Assembly: GCF_900113055.1 (NCBI RefSeq)
Contig: NZ_FONZ01000001.1
Location: 372,001-436,000, forward strand
Direction: 5' to 3'
DNA from: Flavimobilis marinus
Lineage (GTDB): Bacteria > Actinomycetota > Actinomycetes > Actinomycetales > Cellulomonadaceae
DNA length: 64,000 bases
Part shown: positions 40,183-48,761 of the stretch, in pieces
Numbering within the stretch: position 1 is the stretch's first letter
How the letters are laid out: each line of letters begins with the position of its first letter
Notes under the pieces: generated by a model
What the model was told of the DNA's origin: nothing
What the model saw: the letters and a program-made list of their open reading frames with translations, nothing else
The model's database searches: none
Program-made: the position numbers and the translations under genes

Positions 40183-41241
40183 TCAGGGTGCCGGTGGCGC
40201 CGTGGTGGTCCCGAGCACGAGCTCCACCGGCAGCACGACGCTCTCGGGTGTCTCCCCGGCGAGCAGCGCCTGCACGGCGCGCGCGATGGCCGCGCCCTTC
40301 TCGGCGAGCGGCTGGCGGACCGTGGTGAGCCGGTCGCTGCCCAGCCAGGGCAGGTCGAGCCCGTCGAAGCCGGCGACGGAGAGGTCCTCGGGCACGCGCA
40401 CGCCGCGTTCCCGCGCGGCGAGGATCGCGCCCGCGGCCAGGAGGTCGGACTGGGCGACGACGGCGGTGGGGCGGGTCGCGGGGTCCGGGAAACGCTCGAG
40501 GAGGGCGAGCATCGCGGCGTGGCCGTTCTCGACGAGCGACGCCTCCGTCTCGTAGGTCGCGACGACGTCGACGCCCGCGTCCTCGAGCCCCTCGAGGCGA
40601 TGCTTGGTCGGCGTCCAGTCCGCCATCGCGCGGCGCTCGGTGTCGACCCAGCCGGAGCACCGGTGCGAGCTCAGCGGCAGCGTGATGGTGGCGAAGCGTC
40701 GGTGCCCGAGGTTCGCGAGGTGCCGGGCGAGCTCGGCGACGCCGGCACGGTCGTCGATGCCGACCACGGGAGCGTCGTCGAGCTGGATCCCCTCGCCGAC
40801 GACGAACGGCGTGCCGCGCCGGCGCAGGGTGGCCACGCGGGGGTCGTCGCGGTGGGTGCCCCAGATGAGCACCGCGACGTCCATCACGGCGGTCTCGAGC
40901 AGGGGGTCGACGATCTGCGAGCCGGCGCTCGGCACGAGCAGGACGCCGAGCGAGGCGGCGCCGAGCGTCGAGACCAGCCCGTCGAGCACCTGCACGGAGA
41001 CGGGGTCGCGGAAGCTGCGCTTGAGGTGATCGCCGACGACGACGCCGATGATGCCGGAGCGCCCGGACCTCAGCTGCCGGCCCAGCGGGTTGGGCCCGGC
41101 ATAGCCGAGCTCGGCGGCGGCGGTGTGGACCCGCGCGCGCGTGGCCTCGGCGATCGGCCCGGCGCCCGAGAAGGCGAGGGACGCCGTCGATACGGAGACA
41201 CCAGCGTGGCGCGCGACGTCGGACAACGTGGGCCGGGTCAT
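40183..41241 (-). CDS. LacI-family transcriptional regulator
   Basis: A 352-residue repressor. The N-terminal headpiece is TLSDVARHAGVSVSTASLAFSG, with the hinge LGYAGPNPLGRQL. The periplasmic-binding-like core follows (IGVVVGDHLKRSF, VGIDDRAGVAELARHLANLGHRR) and ends with the usual TTVRQPLAEKGAAIARAVQALLAG. The effector is unknown. ATG 41241 has GGGAGGCGAT behind it. It diverges from the two MFS transporter genes, and a perfect palindrome lies between them, so it probably represses both directions. Confidence 0.93.
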   Translation of the reverse strand: MTRPTLSDVARHAGVSVSTASLAFSGAGPIAEATRARVHTAAAELGYAGPNPLGRQLRSGRSGIIGVVVGDHLKRSFRDPVSVQVLDGLVSTLGAASLGVLLVPSAGSQIVDPLLETAVMDVAVLIWGTHRDDPRVATLRRRGTPFVVGEGIQLDDAPVVGIDDRAGVAELARHLANLGHRRFATITLPLSSHRCSGWVDTERRAMADWTPTKHRLEGLEDAGVDVVATYETEASLVENGHAAMLALLERFPDPATRPTAVVAQSDLLAAGAILAARERGVRVPEDLSVAGFDGLDLPWLGSDRLTTVRQPLAEKGAAIARAVQALLAGETPESVVLPVELVLGTTTAPPAP

Positions 41242-41298
41242 ATCGCCTCCCTGGGATTGACTGCCGGGCCAGCCTACCGGCAGACTTGGCACGCTCGG

Positions 41299-41312
41299 TC
41301 GAATCGATTCGA
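41299..41312. promoter_or_regulatory. LacI-type operator between lacI-family gene and MFS operon
   Basis: TCGAATCGATTCGA is a perfect 14-bp palindrome with the central CG typical of LacI-family operators. It lies 31 bases upstream of the first transporter start, overlapping the space downstream of a -35-like TTGGCA (41286-41291), and just upstream of a TAGGCT -10-like box (complement of 41271-41276) for the regulator gene. Confidence 0.65.
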
Positions 41313-41342
41313 GAACCCCCCGCACCTTCTCCTGGAGCCGCT

Positions 41343-42665
41343 ATGTCCCTGGACACGCACCGCCGGTCGACGGACCCGCACGGCGCCGTCGACGCCGCGA
41401 CCCTCGCCCGGGCGCGCTGGACGCTGATGGGGCTGTTCGGGCTGCTGGGGATCGTCGTCTCGAGCTGGCTGTCCCGGCTGCCTTCCGTGCGCGAGCAGCT
41501 GGGCCTCGACACGGGCGAGCTCGGCGTGGTCCTGCTCGTCGGCGCGTGCGGGTCGCTCGTGACCGTCACGCTCGCGGGGCCCGCCCTCGCGCGGTTCGGC
41601 GGGCTGCGCACGCTGCACGCCGCGACCGTCGGCTTCGTCGCCGCCTTCGCGCTGCTGAGCGTCGGCGTGGCCCTGGGTTCGCTCCCGCTCGTGGCCGCGG
41701 GGATCTTTCTCAACGGCGCGTCGTTCGCGCTGAACAACGTCCCGCTGAACGTCGAGTCCGCGGGCATCGAGCGGCGCATGGGCCGGACCGTCATCCCGCA
41801 GTTCCACGCCTGCTTCAGCATCGGGGCCCTCGCCGGCACGCTGGTCGGCGCGGCGTGCTCCTGGGGCGGCGTCTCGGCGGCCGCCCAGTACGCGGCGAGC
41901 ATCGTCGTCATCCTCGTGTGGCGGCTCGTCGCCGTGCCCCACGTCGTGCTCGACACGCGCCTGAGCCCGGCAGGCCCCACCGACGTCGTCGAGCGCGTGA
42001 GCGCGCGACTGCGGCTGCGCTCGGCACTCAGCGCATGGCGGGAGCGGCGCACCCTCATGCTCGGTCTCGTCGTCATGTCCGCCGCCCTGTCCGAGGGGGC
42101 GGCGAACGACTGGCTCGCGATCGCGGTCGTCGACGGGTTCGGCCGCACCGAGGCGGTCGGTGCCCTCGTCTTCGGGGTGTTCGTCGGCTCGATGACCGTC
42201 TTCCGGATCGCGGGAACCGGCCTCATCGACAAGCACGGGCGCGTCCGCGTGCTGCGCTGGTCGGGCCTCGTCTCGATCCTCGGGCTGGCGCTGTTCGGCC
42301 TCGCCCCGCGTCTCGAGCTTGCCGCCGTCGGCGTCGCCCTGTGGGGCTTCGGCGCCGCCCTCGCGATCCCGATCGGCATCGCGGCGGCCTCGGACGACCC
42401 CCTCCGCGCCGCGGGACGCGTCTCGGTCGTCTCGGCGTTCTCGTCGATGGCGTCCCTCGCGGCGCCGCCCCTGCTCGGCCTCGTCGCGGAGGTCGTCGGA
42501 GCCCGTACCGCCCTGACGCTGATCATCGCCGGCCTCGTCGTGAGCGTCGCCGTCGCCGGGCAGGCCGAGCGAGAGCCGGTCGTCCGCACGGGACGGGCAC
42601 GCAGCGACGACGACGGCGGTCACGACGTGCCCGCGCAGCGACACCTCGAAGGAGCCCCCGCATGA
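41343..42665 (+). CDS. major facilitator superfamily transporter, paralogue 1
   Basis: A 440-residue protein with about twelve hydrophobic helices. The loop 2-3 and domain-2 signatures include LSRLPSVREQLGL, ALSEGAANDWLAIAVVDG and GFGAALAIPIGIAAASDDPL. It ends in a charged tail. The next gene encodes a close paralogue, starting inside its stop (ATGA). ATG 41343 is preceded by GGAG. The substrate is unknown; the family includes the YbjJ-type proteins of sugar or amino-acid efflux, an assignment from likeness only. Confidence 0.85.
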   Translation: MSLDTHRRSTDPHGAVDAATLARARWTLMGLFGLLGIVVSSWLSRLPSVREQLGLDTGELGVVLLVGACGSLVTVTLAGPALARFGGLRTLHAATVGFVAAFALLSVGVALGSLPLVAAGIFLNGASFALNNVPLNVESAGIERRMGRTVIPQFHACFSIGALAGTLVGAACSWGGVSAAAQYAASIVVILVWRLVAVPHVVLDTRLSPAGPTDVVERVSARLRLRSALSAWRERRTLMLGLVVMSAALSEGAANDWLAIAVVDGFGRTEAVGALVFGVFVGSMTVFRIAGTGLIDKHGRVRVLRWSGLVSILGLALFGLAPRLELAAVGVALWGFGAALAIPIGIAAASDDPLRAAGRVSVVSAFSSMASLAAPPLLGLVAEVVGARTALTLIIAGLVVSVAVAGQAEREPVVRTGRARSDDDGGHDVPAQRHLEGAPA

Positions 42666-43876
42666 CGAGCACGGCCGCTCTCCCGCACGCCCGGATCCAG
42701 ACCGCGGCCTGGGCCGTGTTCGCGATCTTCGTCCTTAACGGGTTCAACTTCGCCTCGTGGGCGTCGCGGCTGCCCGCCCTGCGGGATGCGCTGCAGTTCT
42801 CGGAGTCCGCGATGGGCGTGCTGCTGCTCTCGCTCGCGGTCGGGTCCATGGTCGCGCTGCCGATGTCCGGCTGGATCATGCAGCGCCTCGGCGCGCGCCG
42901 CACGGTCCTCGTGTTCGCCGCCGTGAACGTGGTCGGTTACCTCGCCGCCGCGACGGCGATCGAGCAGGACTCCACGCTCGCGCTGCGGATCGCTCTGTTC
43001 CTCGCGGGCGCCGGTACCGGCGTGTGGGACGCGGCGATGAACCTCGAGGGCGCCGTCGTCGAGCAGCGGCTGGGCCGCTCGATCATGCCACGGCTGCACG
43101 CCGGGTTCTCGCTCGGCACGATCATCGGCGCCGGGGCCGGCGCGGCGATGGCGTGGCTCGAGGTCCCGCTCACGCTCCACCTCGCCGTGGCCGTCGTCGC
43201 GAGCTTCGTGGGCGTCGTCGTCTCCGTGCGCCGCTTTCTGCCCGAGGAGGTCGTGCTCCCGTCGGCGCAGCCCGGCGAGGACCGGGAGCGCACGAGCGTG
43301 TTCAGCGCGTGGCTCGAGCCCCGGACCTTGCTCATCGGCCTGGTGGTGCTCGCCGCAGCGCTCACCGAGGGCGCCGCCAACGACTGGATCTCGCTCGCGG
43401 TGGTCGACGGGCTCGACCAGGACAACGCCGTCGGCGCCGTCGGGCTGACGGTCTTCCTCGTGGCGATGACCGGAACCCGGCTCGTCGGCACCGCCGTGCT
43501 CGACCGCCTCGGCCGCGTCGCGGTGCTGCGACTGGCCGGCGGCCTCGCGTTCGTCGGGCTCGCCCTGTTCGCGCTCGTGCCGAACCTGCCGCTCGCGCTC
43601 GTGGGCGTCGTGCTCTGGGGCATGGGCGCGGCGCTCGGCTTCCCGGTCGGGATGTCCGCCGCCTCCGACGACCCCGTGCGCGCGGCCGGTCGTGTGAGCG
43701 TGGTCTCCACAGTCGGCTACACCGCGTTCTTCGTCGGTCCGCCCTTGATCGGGCTGCTGGCCGAGCACGTGGGCTACCGCCACGCCCTCCTCGTGATCCT
43801 CGTGCCCATCGCGCTCGGGCTGCTCGTCGCGGGCGCCGCCCGCGAGCAGGCGGGCCCGGCTACGGTGGACCGGTGA
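42662..43876 (+). CDS. major facilitator superfamily transporter, paralogue 2
   Basis: A 404-residue twelve-helix protein closely related to its upstream neighbour: SWASRLPALRDALQFSESAMG, LTEGAANDWISLAVVDG and GMGAALGFPVGMSAASDDPVRAAGRVSVVST repeat the same positions. A tandem duplication kept in one operon suggests related substrates or a heteromeric transporter. The start lies in the ATGA overlap, and the stop overlaps the murB start (GTGA), so murB may be partly transcribed from the LacI-controlled promoter. Confidence 0.85.
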   Translation: MTSTAALPHARIQTAAWAVFAIFVLNGFNFASWASRLPALRDALQFSESAMGVLLLSLAVGSMVALPMSGWIMQRLGARRTVLVFAAVNVVGYLAAATAIEQDSTLALRIALFLAGAGTGVWDAAMNLEGAVVEQRLGRSIMPRLHAGFSLGTIIGAGAGAAMAWLEVPLTLHLAVAVVASFVGVVVSVRRFLPEEVVLPSAQPGEDRERTSVFSAWLEPRTLLIGLVVLAAALTEGAANDWISLAVVDGLDQDNAVGAVGLTVFLVAMTGTRLVGTAVLDRLGRVAVLRLAGGLAFVGLALFALVPNLPLALVGVVLWGMGAALGFPVGMSAASDDPVRAAGRVSVVSTVGYTAFFVGPPLIGLLAEHVGYRHALLVILVPIALGLLVAGAAREQAGPATVDR

Positions 43877-45018
43877 CCGACACCGCCGCACCGCACGACA
43901 CCGCCACCACGTTCGCCGACCTCACGACGCTGCGCGTCGGTGGCCCGGCGCGCCAGCTCGTCCGTGCCGCGACGGAGGCGGAGCTCGTCGACGCGGTGCG
44001 CACCGCGGACGCGGCCGGCGAGCCGGTGCTCGTCCTCGGAGGCGGCTCGAACCTGCTGGTCTCGGACGACGGCTTCGACGGCGTCGTGGTCCAGGACGCC
44101 CGCACGGGGGTGCGCGTCGAGGCGCAGGACTCGTGCGGCGGAGCGAGCCTCTCCGTCGTCGCCGGGCACTCCTGGGACGAGCTCGTCGCCGAGGCCGTCG
44201 AGAACGGTTGGGTCGGGCTCGAGGCGCTCTCGGGCATCCCCGGGACCGTCGGGGCGTCGCCGGTGCAGAACGTCGGCGCGTATGGCCAGGAGGTCTCGGG
44301 CGTCATCTCGTCCGTCCGGGTGTACGACCGTGCGGAGGGCCGTACCCGTCTCCTGGCCCTCACCGAGCTCGGGTTCGGCTACCGCACCTCGGTGCTCAAG
44401 CGCAGCACCCACGTCGCCGACGACGAGGGCCGCACCTGGCGCCCGACGCCCCGCTACGTGGTGCTCGAGGTCGCGTTCCAGGCGCGGCTGGGCTCGCTCT
44501 CCGCGCCGGTCGGGTACGCCGAGCTCGCCCGGACCCTGGGCGTCGACCTGGGTGCGCGTGCCCCCATGTCGCAGGTGCGCGAGGCCGTCCTCGCGCTGCG
44601 CGGCAGCAAGGGCATGGTGCTCGACGCCGACGACCTCGACACCTGGAGCGCGGGCTCGTTCTTCACCAACCCGGTCGTCCCCGCAGCCACCGTGCTGCCC
44701 GACGGCGCGCCCCGGTACCCGGTGCGCGGCGTGCGCCCGGAGACGACGACCGGCCCCAGCCTGGGCGCGGTGGACGAGTCTGTGGTGAAGACGAGCGCCG
44801 CCTGGCTGATCGAGCAGGCCGGCTTCACGCGGGGCTATGCGGTCGACGCCGCCGCACGGGCCGCGCTCTCGTCCAAGCACACCCTCGCCCTCACCAACCG
44901 CGGGGGAGCGCGCGCGTCCGACCTCGTCGCGCTGGCGCGAACGGTGCGGGACGGCGTGCGGGACAGGTTCGGCGTGACCCTGGTGCCGGAGCCCGTGCTC
45001 GTCGGCGTCGAGCTGTAG
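43873..45018 (+). CDS. murB: UDP-N-acetylenolpyruvoylglucosamine reductase
   Basis: A 381-residue flavoenzyme that reduces UDP-GlcNAc-enolpyruvate to UDP-MurNAc, an essential step in peptidoglycan synthesis. FAD-binding blocks are TTLRVGGPARQLVRA and VLVLGGGSNLLVSDDGFDG; SGIPGTVGASPVQNVGAYGQE, FGYRTSVLK and SAGSFFTNPVV (catalytic Ser) complete the type I MurB pattern. GTG 43873 overlaps the upstream stop. Confidence 0.96.
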   Translation: MTDTAAPHDTATTFADLTTLRVGGPARQLVRAATEAELVDAVRTADAAGEPVLVLGGGSNLLVSDDGFDGVVVQDARTGVRVEAQDSCGGASLSVVAGHSWDELVAEAVENGWVGLEALSGIPGTVGASPVQNVGAYGQEVSGVISSVRVYDRAEGRTRLLALTELGFGYRTSVLKRSTHVADDEGRTWRPTPRYVVLEVAFQARLGSLSAPVGYAELARTLGVDLGARAPMSQVREAVLALRGSKGMVLDADDLDTWSAGSFFTNPVVPAATVLPDGAPRYPVRGVRPETTTGPSLGAVDESVVKTSAAWLIEQAGFTRGYAVDAAARAALSSKHTLALTNRGGARASDLVALARTVRDGVRDRFGVTLVPEPVLVGVEL

Positions 45019-45065
45019 GCGCGGAAGATCGCCCGCGCCGGTGCTGGTGAGAAGGGCTGCGCCCG

Positions 45066-46328
45066 GTGTCTACTGAGCGGGTGGAGATGACGGGGGAGCG
45101 CCAGCGCGACCGGCGGGAGGTCGCGCGCGCCCAGCAGGAGAGCGCGGACATCGCGTGGTTGTCGGGGCCGGAGGCTCACGACGCGCTCGACGCTGCCCTG
45201 CGCACCAGCAGCGCGCGGCTCGCCGCGGCCGACGTGCACGAGGTGCACCACCGGCCCGGTGCCGGCGTCACGATCGGCTACGACGCCCGGGTGCGGGGCC
45301 CCGGCGGCGAGGAGCAGGCCGAGTACCTCCTGGCGACGACGGCGCACGTCGCCCCGGAGCTGCTGCGGGAGGGAGTGGTCCGCCTCGAGCGCGGCGACCG
45401 GGTGCTGCACGTGTGGCGCCACCCGGAGGACCCCGTGCTCCCCGGCCTCGCGCTCGCGTCCGACGTCGACGTGGCGACGGCCCGGACCGGACTCGACGCG
45501 GACCCCGGTGACGTCGTGCTCGAGCTCATCGGGTACCGGCCGATGCGTCGCGCGGTGCTCTCGGTGTCCAGCGGGCAGCGCCGCCTCTACCTGAAGGTCG
45601 TGCGGCCCGACCAGTTGGAAGGGCTGCGCGCGCGGAACCGTTTCGCCGAGCCCGCCGGCGCCCCGCCTGTGCTGGACGTCTGGCCGGAGTCGGTCCTCGT
45701 CTTCCCGCAGGCCGAGGGCGAGCCGCTGCCGGAGCTGCTCGCACGCGACGGCGCAGCGGAGATCGATCCGCGTGATCTGCTGCGCACGCTCGACGCGATC
45801 GAGCCCGGAGCGCTCGAGCTGCCGCTGCGGCGGCCGTGGGCAGAGAGGTCACGTCACTACGCCGACGCGGCGTGCAACGTGCTGCCGGGGGAGGTCCCGC
45901 GCATCAGGGCGCTGCAGCGCGACGTCGAGCGGGCTGTGAACGGCCTGGCGGCGGGGCCGATGGTCCCGACCCACGGGGACTTTCACGCGGCGAACGTCCT
46001 GACGGCGAACGGCACCGTCTCGGCGCTCCTGGACGTGGACACGATCGGTCCGGGTCGCCGCGTGGACGACCTCGCGTGCCTCATCGGCCACCTCACGGTC
46101 CTGCCGTGCCTCGCGCCCGAGGTCTACCCTCGCGTCCCTGCGACGATCACGGCCTGGCTCGCGGTTTTCGACAAGGTCGTGCCGCCCCGGGCGCTGCGCG
46201 CGCGCGCCGCGGGGGTGGTGCTCTCGCTGCTGGCGAGCATGCCGATCCCGGACGGTGAGCGTGGCATGAAGGACGCCCTCGGGCGCCTGGCGGTGGCCGA
46301 GGCGCTCATGGCGGACGCCACCCGGTGA
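45066..46328 (+). CDS. aminoglycoside-phosphotransferase-fold protein (APH family)
   Basis: A 420-residue protein with the kinase-like C-lobe signature PMVPTHGDFHAANVLTANG (catalytic Asp) and ALLDVDTIGPGRRVDDLACL (Mg-binding Asp). The N-lobe strand LYLKVVRPDQLEGL carries the putative ATP lysine. Proteins of this fold phosphorylate sugars, choline-like compounds or antibiotics; the substrate here is not evident. About 150 N-terminal residues form an extra domain. The start is GTG 45066; ATG 45087 is possible. Confidence 0.78.
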   Translation: MSTERVEMTGERQRDRREVARAQQESADIAWLSGPEAHDALDAALRTSSARLAAADVHEVHHRPGAGVTIGYDARVRGPGGEEQAEYLLATTAHVAPELLREGVVRLERGDRVLHVWRHPEDPVLPGLALASDVDVATARTGLDADPGDVVLELIGYRPMRRAVLSVSSGQRRLYLKVVRPDQLEGLRARNRFAEPAGAPPVLDVWPESVLVFPQAEGEPLPELLARDGAAEIDPRDLLRTLDAIEPGALELPLRRPWAERSRHYADAACNVLPGEVPRIRALQRDVERAVNGLAAGPMVPTHGDFHAANVLTANGTVSALLDVDTIGPGRRVDDLACLIGHLTVLPCLAPEVYPRVPATITAWLAVFDKVVPPRALRARAAGVVLSLLASMPIPDGERGMKDALGRLAVAEALMADATR

Positions 46329-46355
46329 CGAGGATCACCGGCCCTCGCGGCCACG

Positions 46356-46510
46356 TGAGAGGACTCTCATCCAGGTTGGCTCGCACAGGTCCCGTCAGCC
46401 GATAAGAATAGAGACAGTCGCCGGCCACGGTCGGTACAGAGACTGCCCCCGGTTCCCCTGGCCGTGCGGGCATCAAGGGCCCGCAGCTTCCCCCGAGCAG
46501 CGGGCCCTTG
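46356..46510 (+). ncRNA. possible small RNA unit with terminator hairpin in a convergent gap
   Basis: The 226-base gap between the convergent APH and response-regulator genes holds TGAGAG-GA-CTCTCA (46356-46369, perfect), an AT-richer patch with GATAAGAATAGAG (46401-46413), and a strong 11-bp hairpin CAAGGGCCCGC/GCGGGCCCTTG (46474-46510). Hairpin without T-tract could terminate both genes. The middle part could be a short transcript, but no well-spaced promoter is found, so the RNA is tentative; only the hairpin is secure. Confidence 0.3.
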
Positions 46511-46554
46511 GACTGTCCCGGCCCTTCTCGTGCCCGGCGCGAGCGGCCCGAAGC

Positions 46555-47226
46555 TCAGACCTCGTCGGGTGCCGCGAGCCGGTAGCCCATGCCGCGGACC
46601 GTGACGAAGTGCTCAGCGCCGAGCTTCTGGCGCAGGTAGCGCACGTAGACGTCGACGACGTTCGAGCCCGGGTCGAAGTCGTAGCCCCACACCCGCGACA
46701 GCAGCTGCTCGCGGCTCAGCACCTGGTCGGGGTTGCGGAGGAACGTCTCGGCGAGCGCGAACTCGCGGGCCGAGAGGTCGACCTCCTTGGTTCCGTTACC
46801 GGCACGCCGTGTGCGCAGGTCCAGGGTGAGCCGCCCGTGCGCGAGGACCGTGGACGGGCCCGCGGGCTCGGACCGCAGCCGCAGCCGGATCCGGGCGAGC
46901 AGCTCGTCGAAGCCGAACGGCTTGGCCATGTAGTCGTCCGCGCCGCCCTCGAGCCCGGCCACCGTGTCCTGCGCAGAGCTGCGTGCCGTCAGGATGATGA
47001 CGGGCATCACGGAACCGGACGCGCGCAGGTCGGTCAGGACGGAGAAGCCGTCGGCGTCCGGCAGGCCGAGGTCGAGGACCATGAGGTCGAACTCGCCGCT
47101 CGTCGCGTGCTCGAGCCCTTCGCGCGCCGTGCCCACGGCGAGGCTCGCGAAGCCCGCGGCCGCGAGCCCTTTGGTGATGAAGGACGCGATCCGTGCCTCG
47201 TCCTCCACGATCAGGATCTGGGCCAC
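46555..47226 (-). CDS. OmpR/PhoB-family response regulator
   Basis: A 223-residue regulator: receiver domain with the acidic pair in ILIVEDE, phosphoacceptor Asp52 in VLDLGLPDADG, and Lys in YMAKPFGFDEL; then a winged-helix DNA-binding domain (VDLSAREFALAETFLRNPDQVLS equivalents and VVDVYVRYLRQKLG). The GTG start overlaps the end of the histidine kinase by 16 bases, so kinase and regulator are co-translated, with the kinase first, unlike the more common order. Confidence 0.95.
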   Translation of the reverse strand: MAQILIVEDEARIASFITKGLAAAGFASLAVGTAREGLEHATSGEFDLMVLDLGLPDADGFSVLTDLRASGSVMPVIILTARSSAQDTVAGLEGGADDYMAKPFGFDELLARIRLRLRSEPAGPSTVLAHGRLTLDLRTRRAGNGTKEVDLSAREFALAETFLRNPDQVLSREQLLSRVWGYDFDPGSNVVDVYVRYLRQKLGAEHFVTVRGMGYRLAAPDEV

Positions 47227-48761
47227 TGCTCGTTCCTCTCCTCGCCGGCGTCGTGCTCGGTCCCACTATGCTCGCCGTCCGCGGGCCCCGCCTGGGGGAG
47301 CGGCGCGGGGCGCGTCGCGGCGGGCAGGTCGATCGTGAACGTCGAGCCCACGCCCTGCACCGACTCCACCCAGGCTCGACCTCCGTGCGCCTGGGCGATC
47401 GCCGTCACGATCGCGAGGCCGAGGCCCGCGCCGTCGTGGGTGCCGCGGCCACGGTCGCCTCGCACGAACCGCTCGAACACGCGCGGCACCTCGTCGGACG
47501 CGATGCCGACACCCTCGTCGCGCACCCAGAACCGGAGCCGACCGTCCTGGACAGCGCTGCCGACGGCGATGGTCGAGCCCTCGGCCGAGTACCGGACCGC
47601 GTTCGCCGCAAGCTGGACGAGTGCCTGGGTGATCCGCTGGGCATCGACGAGCAGCGTGCTCGTGGCGCGCGCGTCCACCACCCAGCGTCGTGGCGCGAGC
47701 GGCCGAAGCACGTCGAGGACGTCGTCCGTGAGCCGCCCGACGTCGGTGGGGGTGGGGCGCACGAAGTCGGGATGGGCGACCGTCGCGAGCGTCATGAGGT
47801 CGTCGACGAGCCGCTGCATCCGGAGCAGCTCGCCCATCGCGATGTCTCGCGTGGTGCGCGCGTCGTCCGGGTCGTCCGGGTCCATGAGCTCCAGGTGGCC
47901 GCGCACGATCGTCACGGGCGTGCGCAGCTCGTGGCCGACGTCGTCGAGAAGCTGACGCTGGGAGACGAACGCGTCCTCGAGGCGGTCGAGCATGGCGTTA
48001 ACGGTCCGGGCGAGCTCGGACAGGTCGTCGTTGCCCGTCACGGCGATGCGTCGCGACAGGTCGCTCTCGGTGATGACCTGCGCGGTCTCCCGTAGCGCGG
48101 TGATCGGGCGCAGCGCGCGGCTCGAGATCCAGGCGCCGGCGAGCGCGACAACGGCGATCGCGCCCAGGGCGACGTAGGCGTAGACGCGGAAGACCTGGTT
48201 GAAGCGGGCATGCTCGGCGTCCTGGTCGAACCCAGTCACGAGAGCGCCGTCGGCTCCGCCGCGCTCGACGTGCACCGGGATCACCGCGAACCGGTAGGTG
48301 CGCTGGGCCGTGGTGAGCGTGCGCAGCACGATCCGCTCGCCCTGGCTGGCCCCGGCGAGCGCGGCGACGAGCTCGGGGTCGTCCTCGAGGCGCAGCTGGA
48401 CGGCGGGCGGGGCGGTGAGCGCGATGCGGTCACCGATGATCCCGATCATGCCCTCGTTGGTCGTCGGGATGGAGAGCTGCATCGTCGCGTAGATGAGGGT
48501 GCGGGCGTCCGTGAAGCTGGTGCCCGTCTCGGGGTCGGTGCCCTCCGCGGCCAGCTGCTGAAACTCGCTGACCGTCTGGTTGAGCGCCTGGTCGATCTGC
48601 GCGTCGACGGCACGACTCTGGGCGACGAACGCGAGCAGCCCGGCGAGCAGCAGCCCGAGCGCCGACAGCGAGACGACGACGAGCAGCACCCGTGCGCGCA
48701 CGCCGAGCCGGCTGCCGGACCCGACCGGCCGGCTGCGGTCCCGGGCGGCGGGGGTCGTCAC
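47211..48761 (-). CDS. membrane sensor histidine kinase
   Basis: A 516-residue kinase: TM1 at ~24-46, an extracytoplasmic sensor of ~145 residues, TM2 at ~191-212, HAMP (SSRALRPITALRETAQVI), H-box DDVGHELRTPVTIVRG (His277), N-box LAANAVRYSAEGS, G1 DEGVGI and G2 GAGLGLAIV. The sensor ligand is unknown. The GTG start overlaps the stop of add (GTGA). It pairs with the response regulator next to it. Confidence 0.94.
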   Translation of the reverse strand: MTTPAARDRSRPVGSGSRLGVRARVLLVVVSLSALGLLLAGLLAFVAQSRAVDAQIDQALNQTVSEFQQLAAEGTDPETGTSFTDARTLIYATMQLSIPTTNEGMIGIIGDRIALTAPPAVQLRLEDDPELVAALAGASQGERIVLRTLTTAQRTYRFAVIPVHVERGGADGALVTGFDQDAEHARFNQVFRVYAYVALGAIAVVALAGAWISSRALRPITALRETAQVITESDLSRRIAVTGNDDLSELARTVNAMLDRLEDAFVSQRQLLDDVGHELRTPVTIVRGHLELMDPDDPDDARTTRDIAMGELLRMQRLVDDLMTLATVAHPDFVRPTPTDVGRLTDDVLDVLRPLAPRRWVVDARATSTLLVDAQRITQALVQLAANAVRYSAEGSTIAVGSAVQDGRLRFWVRDEGVGIASDEVPRVFERFVRGDRGRGTHDGAGLGLAIVTAIAQAHGGRAWVESVQGVGSTFTIDLPAATRPAPLPQAGPADGEHSGTEHDAGEERNEQWPRS

